Assembly (NCBI GenBank): GCA_003254885.1 | Contig: QANT01004594.1 | Span: 1 to 64,000, forward strand | DNA: 64,000 nt | Origin: Purshia tridentata | Taxonomy: Eukaryota > Streptophyta > Magnoliopsida > Rosales > Rosaceae | Reading direction: 5' to 3' | Part shown: positions 1 to 9,777 of the stretch, piece by piece | Layout: the number at the start of each line of letters is the position of its first letter | Position numbering within the stretch: position 1 is the stretch's first letter | Made by a program: the position numbers and the translations under genes | The notes under the pieces: model-generated | Seen by the model: only the letters and a program-made list of their open reading frames with translations | Database searches by the model: none | What the model was told of the DNA's origin: nothing

Positions 1-195
1 GGGGTTTGGCCAAACCCCAAAGTGAAACCCCAAACCCTAAAATGAAACCCCAAACTCCAATCTGATAAGTTGTGAAACCCCAAACCCCAATTTGATAAGT
101 TGTGAAACCCCAAACCCCAATTTGATAAGTTGTGAAACCCCAAACCCCAATCTGATAAGTTGTGTTGTGAAACCCCAAAAACCAAAATGAAACCC
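1..195. repeat. 30-bp minisatellite
   Basis: Three consecutive 30-bp units occupy about 61-150 and a partial unit follows to about 164. Each unit contains TGATAAGTTGTGAAACCCC followed by a CAAACCCCAA block. Degenerate copies of the AAACCCC block extend to both sides. The array starts at the window edge, so its true length is unknown. The sequence resembles the plant telomere heptamer only superficially. Confidence 0.85.
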
Positions 196-1060
196 CAAAC
201 CAGACTTCACTCACCCTTCACTTTTGAACAAAACCCAAAGGGCCAAACCCTCACTGCGCCTCCCAGCCACACCCACCTTTGTTCGATCTCAGCCTCCCCT
301 TTCCCACACCCACGAACTGCCACGAACGGCAGTTCGATCTCTCACTCTCAGTCGCTGCTCGCAACCTCAGCCTCCCTGCTCCAGCCCCGCGATCTCAGCC
401 TCCATTCTCCAGCCCTTTCACTTTCGCCCCGCGAGTCACCACCAAACTCTCTGATCTGCTCCATCACTCTCGATTAGCCGATCTCACCCAAAACAGAAAC
501 ACCCACACCCATACCTCTCACTCGATCTCGCCTTTCTCGCATCAGAACAAGAACCTGTTATGTTTCTTGATTTGGGTTTTGTTTTTCTTTGATTGTATTG
601 CAGATTTATGATTGTATAGGAGATGGATTTATGATTTTCATTTGCTGGCTTTGTTATTTGCTTGAGTTTGTGTTGCTCCCTCTCTCTTTTTCTCCCTCTC
701 TCCCTCTGGTCTCGCCTCTCTGTTTGAAACTCAGCACCAGAAAAAAACATCGAACCACGCCGGCGCCCCTACAGGTGTGGTTTGGTCTTGTTTTTTTTTA
801 ATTTTCCCAGTGTTTAGCGTTGAACCACGCTGGCAGGGGACGTTCGGCGCGGCGCACAGTGTCAAGGGTGCGCCGGGCGAACCACACCGTGCCCACCCCT
901 ATATTTGGGGGTGGCTTGGTGCGGTAAGCCAAAGGCAGAATGAAAATAGAAATTTCTTTTTGTTTTATTTTTGAAGAAGAAAACCGAGTGACGGGTACAT
1001 CGGTCATTTTATCCTATCCCAGTCGGTCGCGACTATATATACCCCTGAGCTACAAAAGCT
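196..1060. other. upstream spacer, no gene seen
   Basis: C-rich and pyrimidine-rich DNA with only short reading frames of biased composition. An imperfect inverted repeat around 884-932 (CCACACCGTGCCCACCCC facing GGGGGTGGCTTGGTGCGG) could form a hairpin. A related AACCAC...GTGGTT pair sits near 753-783. These may be remnants of a small transposable element, but I see no clean ends. The right part is presumably the promoter region of the TFIIA gene. Confidence 0.4.
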
Positions 1061-1063
1061 AGG

Positions 1064-1070
1064 TATAAAA
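1064..1070 (+). promoter_or_regulatory. TATA box of the TFIIA-gamma gene
   Basis: TATAAAA lies about 325 bases before the start codon and about 50 bases before a GA-rich leader. A second TATATATA at 1034-1041 is an alternative. The position fits a transcription start near 1095-1105. Confidence 0.5.
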
Positions 1071-1115
1071 AGCCCCAAATTTCTGCGCTCATAAGATTTG
1101 CGAAGCAACAACGTT

Positions 1116-1118
<3 letters not shown>

Positions 1119-1158
<40 letters not shown>
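1119..1158. repeat. (AG)20 microsatellite in the 5' leader
   Basis: A perfect AG dinucleotide run of about 40 bases lies between the TATA box and the start codon of TFIIA-gamma, so it is probably transcribed as 5' UTR. GA tracts are common in plant leaders and are length-polymorphic. Confidence 0.9.
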
Positions 1159-1161
<3 letters not shown>

Positions 1162-1392
1162 AGCAAGCACAGCAACACAGACCCGAAAAACTCAGACAGC
1201 GTCGCCACCAATCTGTAAAACTCCAATTCATCTCTCTCTCTCCCTCTCAATTTGAATTCTTTGACCCAATTTTGTATTCCCCATCTCTTACAATCCCTAA
1301 TGCACTCCCTCGGGAATTATTTTCCTAGGAATTCGTTTCAGGAAAGCTGAATTTTGGTTTATTCGTTTGAATATTGTCACAGATCGAAGAAA

Positions 1393-4300
1393 ATGGCAAC
1401 GTTTGAGCTCTACCGGAGGTCGACGATCGGAATGTGTCTGACTGAGACTTTGGACGAGATGGTTCAGAACGGTACTCTCAGTCCCGAGCTCGCCATTCAA
1501 GTTCTCGTTCAGTTCGACAAGGTGCTCTTTCTGCTCGATATTGAATTTGTTTGCTTATTTGTTTATTACCTTTCTGATGGGTTTGTGGGTTGCGTTAGTC
1601 TATGACTGAAGCTCTGGAAACCCAAGTGAAGAGCAAGGTCTCTATTAAGGTAACCTTCTTTATCTCAGTTTTGTGATTCTGGGTTTTCTTTTTCCTCTTT
1701 TTTGGGTTTGAAGTTTCAGGCTCTGTCGAAATTTATGGGCTCATTTCGCTCGTTTAGAATAGCAAAGATCTTTCATTACTCTGAACGTGCGTGTTCAAGG
1801 AATCCGAGTGTGATTTAATCTTGTATTTGAGTGACTTCGTCTTATAACAATGAGTGTGATATAGTAGTGAGCTGATTGTTCCGGTGATTCCATATTATCA
1901 TCTCTTTATGCTATACAGATACTTGATCGTATTATCGAAGTGCTTCTTTTGCAGCTTTGTTAGGGTTATGTGTACCTAGATTTTTCATTACCCTGCCTGT
2001 GGTGTGTTTAATTCTGATTTTGTTTGTACCAATAGTCATTGGGGGCATGTCCTTTTCTCTCATCTTTTTTCATTTTTGGGTTTTTTTTTCAATTTTTCGT
2101 CGGTCCTTTACATTTATCATTTCCAATAAACTTTGACGTTTATTATAAAACATGTTACTTACGAAGCCCAAATTTGATATATTATTACTTACTATATGAT
2201 TTTTTAAATTCACTTAGTTATTTAATCTTATAGGGAAAAACCAATTGGGAATTCTTCTTATAACCCAAGTTAAATAAAACTATATAGAAGGTCTGTTGCT
2301 CCTCAATGGAATTTAATAGTCTTGCAACCTATAAGATAACTTATAAGAGAAATCCCTATATGCAAGGCATAAATCTTAAGTTGTAACTTGTAACTTCAAA
2401 TTTACTTCAAAATGTCTTAAAAATTGCGTAAGACAACAGCAACATGCAAACAAATAAATTTAGGGACATTTAGGTTATTCAGGTTTGTTTTTTCGGGAGG
2501 TCCTTGAACTGCATCTCTAGTACCCATTTATCAGCACTGATTGTAATATTTCATTCAAGAAGGGAAATTTTTTTTTTCGCGTCTGTATTTACTGGTTCAC
2601 AATAGCCTTTTATTCTCTACATAATAAATAAATAAATATAAATAGCTGCTTAAGTCAAAACACAAAAACAAAAGAGCTCCTCTTTTCTTTGTTGGTACCA
2701 TTGTTTCTCTTATTTGACTTGCTTCCATTAGCTTAAAATAATGTCTTTATATATTTATGTTATGTTTTTTTAAGCTGCTTTGGCATGTTGGCGTACACCT
2801 TAACATAAGAAATATTAATTCTTTTGGGTAGAATAACTAAACTTGGGATTTAAGAATGAAACATTCTGATTTCCTTGTTTGGGTTCATAAACAAGGAATT
2901 TCTTAAATTCAGTGTGGGAAAAAGAACTTTGGATTTGGAGGTTAAAAATCCCAACAAATTCTACCTAAATAGGTATTATTTTATAAATTCCAAAACAATG
3001 GGATTTTAGTAAAGAACTTACAACCATTACAACCACCAACACCACTCCACCATTGCCACTACCACCATCCTCCTCTACCACCGCCACCACCTCCACTGCC
3101 ACAATTGCTACTTCTGCCAGTACCACCATTGTCATTTCCACTAGCATTCTGCTACTTCTATCACCATTGACTCTACCACCATTGTCACCACCACCATGAC
3201 CATCGTTCCCACCACCATCATCGTTGCTGCTGCCACAACCACCAGATTAATGCATTGCAAAAGTGAAGTTATAAATTTCGCATTTAAGTTGCATAATGCT
3301 TAATAGATTAGCCAAACAACAAAATTACAAACTCTATAACTTTAAACTTCACCTTTTTAAATTTCCTTATTTTAAAATTTCTTGGTATTTTCAAATTTCC
3401 TTATCCAAATTCAACGTAAGTGTTGAGGTGGGCCCAAGGCACATGCTTACTCGCAAGAAAGATCGAGTTGTGTAACATAAATGACGCCATGGTTTTGCAC
3501 ACAATTAAAGTTAAATTAAGAAAAAAGAGATAGTTGGGTTGGAAAGAGAAATTGAAGTGGAAATACAGGATACAGTGGAAGAGAGGCCTTTCTTTTTGCA
3601 TTGAACGTGAGGACACACACACACACTCTCTCTCTCCCACATTCTTTATTTTTTCTTATTATTTTTATTGCTTTTGTTATTTTGCAATTTCCTTTTAGAT
3701 AGTTTACATGTGAGTTATTTTTATATCATCTCTAAACCAGGGAACAAAATTTTTTTAATTTATTATTTAAGGTGGGTGTCTTTGGGATTCTCGATTTTGA
3801 TTAAGCATGTTGACACCAAAACAGCTTCCGTTATAAAATGCAAAGAAGCTACCAAACTGGTCTTATGTGCTTTCATATGATTTATTAAAATTCTAATAAG
3901 ATCTAGTCAACCTAGCAAATGTGCTACGTGCAGGTGTGCTGTGTTGCGGTGAGGGGCTGTTTAAACCTTAGATGTTTAGTTTGTGTTTAGAAAATTAGGT
4001 TCATTTTTTGGAAGTTACTAGTCAACAGTCACTGATTAATGTAATAATAGGGCTAATCTGTCTTATAGAAACCATGTACAATTTTTTATGAAAGTAATTG
4101 TATCAACGATCGCTGGTTCAATTTCCAGGATAAGAAATCTTTAGACTGATGGTATAAAATAAATTTCTTTAAAGAAGTTAGAAGTTAGAACAAGCGTCAT
4201 TTACGTTGTGTGGGTATTAAATCAAATTCTTAACAGTGGTCATGTGGACCCCTGTTAGCATGGAAGCTATTGAGTTCCTACACTTAGGGAGCCTGTCAGC

Positions 4301-5951
4301 ACATAGACCAATAAGCCAACTGGTTATGTGGGTCAGCAGTTCAGTTATGATGATACACCAATAACTTAAGTATTGTTTATATAGATATTAACTTCTCAGT
4401 TGTGTTCTGTTTGAAATTCTATATAATTATATATTGAGGGATCTGATGTGGGTGTAAGTCCTTGTATGTAAGTCTAACTAAGTATGTGGGCCACATATTG
4501 TTTTAGTTCAAATGACACTTTATTAGGCTAGGGCATTATGGTTAACAAATTTGCTATGACAAAATGATTCCATAGAAAATTACTAAGGGCATACTTTGAG
4601 GGATTAAGATTATATAACAAATTTTATTTAAGATAACAGAGAGATAAATATGAAAGGGTAGTGGACTTTTAATCATTCTGGTGAGTGATCATCCCTTCAT
4701 GTGTCCAAGCTATACAAATGAATGTCACACGCTGGTTAAATTCATATGATTGCAAAGAAACATGGAATAGAAGTGAAATTGCATTTTTATGCTAGTTTGG
4801 GATTAGCGTAATATGGTTTTCACTGTTAGTTTTTTAGTATTAATTATATTTTATAAGCTTTTAGTAGATGGTAATTGCTACTTATTTAGGGGTTTCTCTT
4901 GTGGTAACCTATAATTACGAACTGGTGATTTGACCCGTTAAGCTTGCATGACTCTTATTGTAGCCATACAAACTTGAACACTATCATGCCTACCTAATTT
5001 AGGGGTTTCTCTTGTGGTAACCTGTAAGTAGGAACTGATGATTTGACCGGTTAAGCTTGAATTACTCTTATTGTAGCCATACAAACTTGAAAACTATCAT
5101 GCCTACCTAATTTTCAACGGAGTGAGTTTATTTTCCTTGTAGTCCATGCCGATTGACATTAACGACTTAAAATTTATGTACCATAAAGCTACTTTTTGTT
5201 TTACACCTAATTGTTTAATTTATGGTCTGATGGAAGTGTTGCGGTGAGAATAATAAATGTTGTAGTTGCCCTTTGTAAGATTAACTATCAACATATTTTG
5301 AAGTTTTTAAGGCTCCATTTTGAAGTGTTTTTGAGGTCCTAGTTCTGTGTGTGTCTGTGTGTGTGTTTTTTTTTTTTTTTTAACTTTTTCTTTCCTGCTC
5401 TTCTGTTCCCTGTATTTGTTTGTTGTTTTGCTGATCATGGCGAGGATAGTTTATTCTGTCAGTGTTGTTTCAGTTAGATGCTTCTTGTTGGTTTGCTTTT
5501 GGTGTTTGGAGTATGGTTTTTTATCAATGGTTCTCATGGAATAACATTTTCTAATATAAAAAAAAGGTACTAAGACTGATAATTGCAGTCTGTTGTCAAC
5601 TGGTTCTCAGCTGCACAACACGCTTCCTTATTGATATGATTGCCATAAATTTCTTCTTGGCTTCTTTCCTTCCTGCGTACTTCAGTTGATACTTATGGTA
5701 TCTCATATTTCTGTCATTATGCCTAAAATAAATACAGGATTCAGATAAGAGTTGAGACAAATTTTAAATCTGAGCTATTTCTGATAATTTTTTCATTGTA
5801 TCCTGTACAGGGACATCTCCACACTTACAGATTCTGCGATAATGTTTGGACCTTCATCTTACAAGATGCTGTGTTCAAGAGCGAGGACTGCCACGAAAAT
5901 GTTGGCCGCGTTAAAATAGTGGCATGCGACTCAAAGCTGCTGACACAATGA
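1393..5951 (+). CDS. TFIIA-S: transcription initiation factor IIA small (gamma) subunit
   Basis: Coding exons are 1393-1521, 1599-1649 and 5811-5951; phases join cleanly to give 106 aa, the usual length of plant TFIIA-gamma. The protein begins MATFELYRRSTIGMCLTET, has the helical N-terminal half, and ends in the beta-barrel half with VKIVACDSKLL. Known role: TFIIA-gamma pairs with the cleaved alpha/beta subunit and stabilises TBP on the TATA box during RNA polymerase II pre-initiation complex assembly in the nucleus. Residue 39 is Val, the residue changed to Glu in the rice xa5 resistance allele, so this copy has the ordinary form. The start has a good A-rich context and no upstream in-frame ATG close by. 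The second intron (1650-5810, 4.16 kb) is very long for such a small gene and holds most of the repeats listed below. Confidence 0.95.
3022..3246. repeat. imperfect CCA/CAC trinucleotide tract in TFIIA intron 2
   Basis: About 220 bases dominated by CCA, CAC and ACC triplets with ATT and TCC interruptions. It creates a valine-rich reading frame on the minus strand that is a composition artefact, not a gene. Confidence 0.75.
3612..3636. repeat. compound (AC)n(TC)n microsatellite
   Basis: An AC run passes directly into a TC run inside TFIIA intron 2. Confidence 0.85.
4890..5111. repeat. 111-bp tandem duplication in TFIIA intron 2
   Basis: Two adjacent copies (about 4890-5000 and 5001-5111) each start with AGGGGTTTCTCTTGTGGTAAC and end with CTATCATGCCTACCTAATTT. 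They differ at only a few positions, so the duplication is recent. No coding potential. Confidence 0.85.
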
Positions 5952-7470
5952 GATGTCAGACTGACGACGGTTTGTTTAATAAGAACTTTGTAATCTGTTG
6001 TTTATGAAGGGTGAAGAAGAAAGTAGCAGTTAGTCTGGTTATGCAGGAACTGGAAACTCTAGGAGATTGAGAACATAAATTGTAAAGTCCTCTGCCATGA
6101 CAACTATAGTTATTTGATGTTGCATTGAGGATTATGTGTTTGTTCATAGATCTTTCGAAGTTCTTTTGAGAAAATGAAAGAGTTCGATGCTTGTATTATG
6201 CACAATGTTAACAAGTACTGGAATTATACTTTTAATTGTCACTGTAATTGCTTAACATATAACTATTAATACAAATTTGAGAACAAGAGAACCGTCGATG
6301 CAACTATTAATGTAATTGATGTGATTATTCCAAGTATAATTAGAATAATTAGAAAGAAAAAGATTATGGGCCAATGCGTGCCTAGTGACAATTGACATGG
6401 AGTTTGATGTGGGTTACAACTTATTTTAAATTTTCACATCGGTTAAATCAGAGAGATATAAATTACTTTCTTTTTGCTTTTTGTTTTCAGGAAAACATAA
6501 ATTAACCCCTCCCACCCTCTAGATCATTCTCCATCATTCTCCACCATTCTTCAAGAATACCTTCAATCCATATGATCGGAACTTTTATTATATAATTTTT
6601 CTCTACAATGTTTAAAAAACTTAAAATTTTGAATTCTAAAATAGAAACAGCTACACGTGGGTTAGGGGAGCAGGGCCACCTCGGGCCCTCATGTAGCTCT
6701 GCTTATGACAATGACAATGGGACGATGGTGGCGGGTGACAGCAACAATGGAAGTAGAAGGAAAATAACAAGAACATTACTAATATTTACTTTTGAGTTTC
6801 TGACCAGCCTTACATTATTGTTGTTTGGTGTCTTCTTCCGTACATTGACCATATGTGAAGAAAAAGAACTTCAAAGAGTACAATGGGATGTGCATCTACG
6901 AATATTCCATTGCTTATGGTGCGGAATATATGCGAACAACATTCCTGGGCCACACGATTTAATCAACGTCTAAGATTAACTGGGTTTCTTATGTCAATGT
7001 AGCGTCCTAGATCCTTCATCCTCCTTGTACAGAGGCCTATTTTCTCCCTTCGGCTTCAGTTTTTGTCACGGGGTTCACTTACCCAGTTACCCGTTTGTCA
7101 CTTAAAAGGCCCATCTAATCTGAATCGTTTGTTACATCGTGCGGCTCAGGAATACTTTCCACGTACTACCTTTCGTATGAGAGAAAAATATCCCCCACAC
7201 AGGGGACATTGTATTTTGGCCAATTTCCTTTTTTGATATGGCCTAAGCTTTTTAACTCATATAATAATAAGAGAAAATAACTTCTTCTTTTTTGACCAAA
7301 ATGCCCATGTGTATAATTTTTGGTTGCTACAATTCACCAAAAAATCTACTTTTTTGCTGCAGCATTCAAACCTTCCTCCACCTTCTTGTTGCAACAGCCA
7401 TGGAGAGTGACAACTGAAACCTTCCCCTCCCCACTTGCTCGCGCCACCTCCCTTACTAGTCAATGACCCA
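5952..7470. other. 3' flank of TFIIA and spacer, no gene recognised
   Basis: The first ~300 bases are the probable TFIIA 3' UTR. A 121-codon open frame at 6608-6973 shows no family resemblance and has no splice or promoter context. The stretch around 7000-7250 is moderately GC-rich and partly repeated further right (see the repeat at 7475-7704), so it is likely transposon-derived, class unknown. Confidence 0.4.
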
Positions 7471-7474
7471 TCAT

Positions 7475-7704
7475 CTCCTCTTTATATTTCTCCCAATCCA
7501 AATTACCAAAAAAAAAAACTCACATTTCACTAAAATGGATCATTGGTCAACACAGACAAAATATCCCCCACACAGGGGACATTGTATTTTGGCTAATTTC
7601 CTTTTTTGATATGGCCTAACCTCCTCTTTATATTTCTCCCAATCCAAATTACAAAAAAAAAAAACTCACATTTCACTAAAATGGATCATTGGTCAACACA
7701 GACA
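7475..7704. repeat. 146-bp tandem duplication
   Basis: A block starting CTCCTCTTTATATTTCTCCC occurs at 7475 and again at 7621. The intervening block with CCCCCACACAGGGGACATTG at about 7563 is itself a second copy of sequence at about 7191-7250. The order is A, spacer, B, A, B, so one A-B unit was duplicated in tandem or by unequal exchange. Copies are nearly identical. Confidence 0.8.
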
Positions 7705-7860
7705 TAATACATTTTTACTATAATTTTACTTATAGTATATATCTTTTACTATAATTTTGCTCATAGTATTAGTATATACGGTTTACACATAATACCTTTT
7801 TACCATACTATAATTTACTCACAAATAAAACTCTTATATTGCTTAGAGGCTTAAAATAAG

Positions 7861-7935
7861 TGCACAAGGACTTTAGAGTCTAAAAATAAGTGCACAAGGA
7901 CTTTAGAGTCTAAAAATAAGTGCACAAGGTCTTTG
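7861..7935. repeat. 30-bp tandem repeat, about 2.5 copies
   Basis: Two identical 30-bp units beginning TGCACAAGGACTTTAGAGTC lie at 7861-7890 and 7891-7920, with a partial third unit at 7921-7935. The array ends a few bases before the hAT element's target duplication. Confidence 0.9.
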
Positions 7936-7951
7936 TGTCATCTCTCACCGA

Positions 7952-8816
7952 CAGGGACGGATCTAGGATCCTTAAATTGGGGGGTCAAACTTAAGGCCAC
8001 ATTCATGTTTAGTGCTGCGAAGCGGCAGCAAAATTTTTTAAGAACTATAGATTTATGATATATATATGCATATGTAATAATAGAGCAGTCCTATTGAACT
8101 AAATTTTTGTTATTATTACAAAATATTTAGGGACCGACACTGACTTAAAAATTTTTTAGTCACTATTTGTAGTATTTTTAAGTCTTTTATTTCTCATTTA
8201 TAGTATTTGGTTAAATTAAGTTGTTATTAGATTTTCATTTCTATTTCATAAATTAATTTGGTTTTTATTTTATTAAGTTTAAATATTTTGTGTCTATATT
8301 TAATTTTGTTTTTATTCATTGGGTTTAAGCCCAAAAGAATAAAAGGGTCAAAAAAAAAAATGCATGAGAAGACATAAGGCCCAAAGCCTTTCTCCCAGTC
8401 GGCCCAGCTCCATAAGCAACTCAGAGTAGTAGTCCAGCTTTCTCAAAGCTTCCTCTTGATACATGAAGATGAACCATCTCTTTCTCCATAGATCAAAGCT
8501 TCCTCTGAGACTAAACAAAACAAAACAAATCCTTCAATACTATAATTGAAGCTTTGAGGAAGCAAGCCTGAGAGCAAGAAGACGAGCGAGCCTGAAAGGG
8601 ACTAGTTTGAACCGTCTAGCGAGCGATCGGGGGAGGTAAGAGACGAACTGTCCGGAGGTGGGGTCGTCTAGAGAGGTAAGGGTTACTGTCCAACCTGAAG
8701 GGTCGCTATCCAGAAAGTCAGCTTGACTTAGCCTTCTCGATTGGGGACTTAGCCTTCTCGATTGGGGCGCCGGAGGGTCGCCCGACCCCCTACCTTTGGC
8801 TATGGATCCGTCCCTG
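7952..8816. mobile_element. non-autonomous hAT-superfamily DNA transposon
   Basis: The left end reads CAGGGACGGATC and the right end reads GATCCGTCCCTG, a perfect 12-bp terminal inverted repeat of the CAGGG-type common in plant hAT elements. It is flanked by CTCACCGA (7944-7951) and CTCACCAA (8817-8824), an 8-bp target duplication with one mismatch, which is the length expected for hAT. The 865-bp body carries no transposase frame, only short biased frames, so it would need a transposase supplied in trans. Whole ends and the close target duplication suggest a fairly young insertion. Confidence 0.85.
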
Positions 8817-8824
8817 CTCACCAA

Positions 8825-9280
8825 TATATATATAATATTTCATCTTAAATTTAATGAGGTATGATTTGTAAAATTTACCATGCATTGTATTTCGAATAAT
8901 TGAATCTGTCTATTTTCAAAATCTTTATACCAAAATCATCATAAAAAATTAGGTAAATTGAAAGCCATTTACTTATAAAAATTAAAATAGTTAACAAAAT
9001 AAATACTTGAAATATTGACAATTTAGTACTTATAAATAAATAATTTATAATTTATCTAATTTTTTATAAAAATATCATTTTATGGACCTAAAAAATAAAT
9101 CATTAGATTTGTTGAAATCATATATGAAATGGGACCTATTAAAATATTAGGTCAAAATTTATGTAAAAAATAGATTGGTACCTAAATTAAAAAATTATTA
9201 AAATTTGGTGTTTAAAGTCAATTAACCTTTAAAATATTAGGTCAAAATTTATGTAAAAAATAGAATGCTACAAATCCATC
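8825..9280. other. AT-rich spacer upstream of the HECT ligase gene
   Basis: Very AT-rich DNA with no reading frame of interest. A short block AAAATATTAGGTCAAAATTTATG occurs twice (near 9141 and 9232), pointing to a small local duplication about 90 bases apart. Confidence 0.5.
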
Positions 9281-9287
9281 TATAAAT
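9281..9287 (+). promoter_or_regulatory. TATA box of the UPL gene
   Basis: TATAAAT lies about 490 bases before the start codon and is followed by a pyrimidine-rich leader (about 9420-9500) typical of plant 5' UTRs. CTCAG followed by GTATTC at 9571-9580 is a possible donor of a leader intron; its acceptor is not clear. Confidence 0.5.
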
Positions 9288-9777
9288 ACCCTATTTTCTT
9301 GGTTTCCAAGGGCTTCAAAATACAAACAAAAGAAACAAAAAAACAAGAGTAAATAGCTATACAAACGACTAAGGAAGATAGGGAGACCTACATACAGCCT
9401 ACAACTTATACAATACAACCCCCTCTCTTTTCTCTTCGCTTTCAGTTTGGGTTTCGCTTCTCTCTCCCTCTCTCTCTCTCTTCAAATCTCTTCGCTCTCT
9501 CTTCTTTTTGCTCTGTACGGCTTTTCGACCTTCGGATGTGTATGCATCCGTCGCCTTTTTCTCTCCTCTCTCAGGTATTCTCGTCACTCTATATCTATCG
9601 GTGTATCTATGTACCTGATCTACTTTTTCAATCGAGAATTGAAATTAATGGTGTTCTGTTTTTAGGGTTTTTTGGTTTAGTCTAATCGCCGATTTCGTTT
9701 ATGCTTGTTTTTATTTTTTTTTGGGTTTGGGTTTTCGGGGTTGAAGTAGTCTGAAGTAGAGAAGCTGAGGTGAAAAT

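Noticed and set aside
1-195. Telomere or interstitial telomeric repeat
   Set aside because: The repeat unit is 30 bp with AAACCCC pieces; the 7-bp plant telomere unit is not repeated in tandem.
2965-3147. Minus-strand valine-rich frame
   Set aside because: It is the reverse reading of the CCA/CAC tract inside TFIIA intron 2.
6608-6973. 121-codon plus-strand open frame
   Set aside because: No family resemblance, no conserved motif and no gene context; likely a chance frame.
8540-8824. Minus-strand open frame of 94 codons
   Set aside because: It lies wholly within the non-autonomous hAT element and its flank; composition is biased and no domain is visible.
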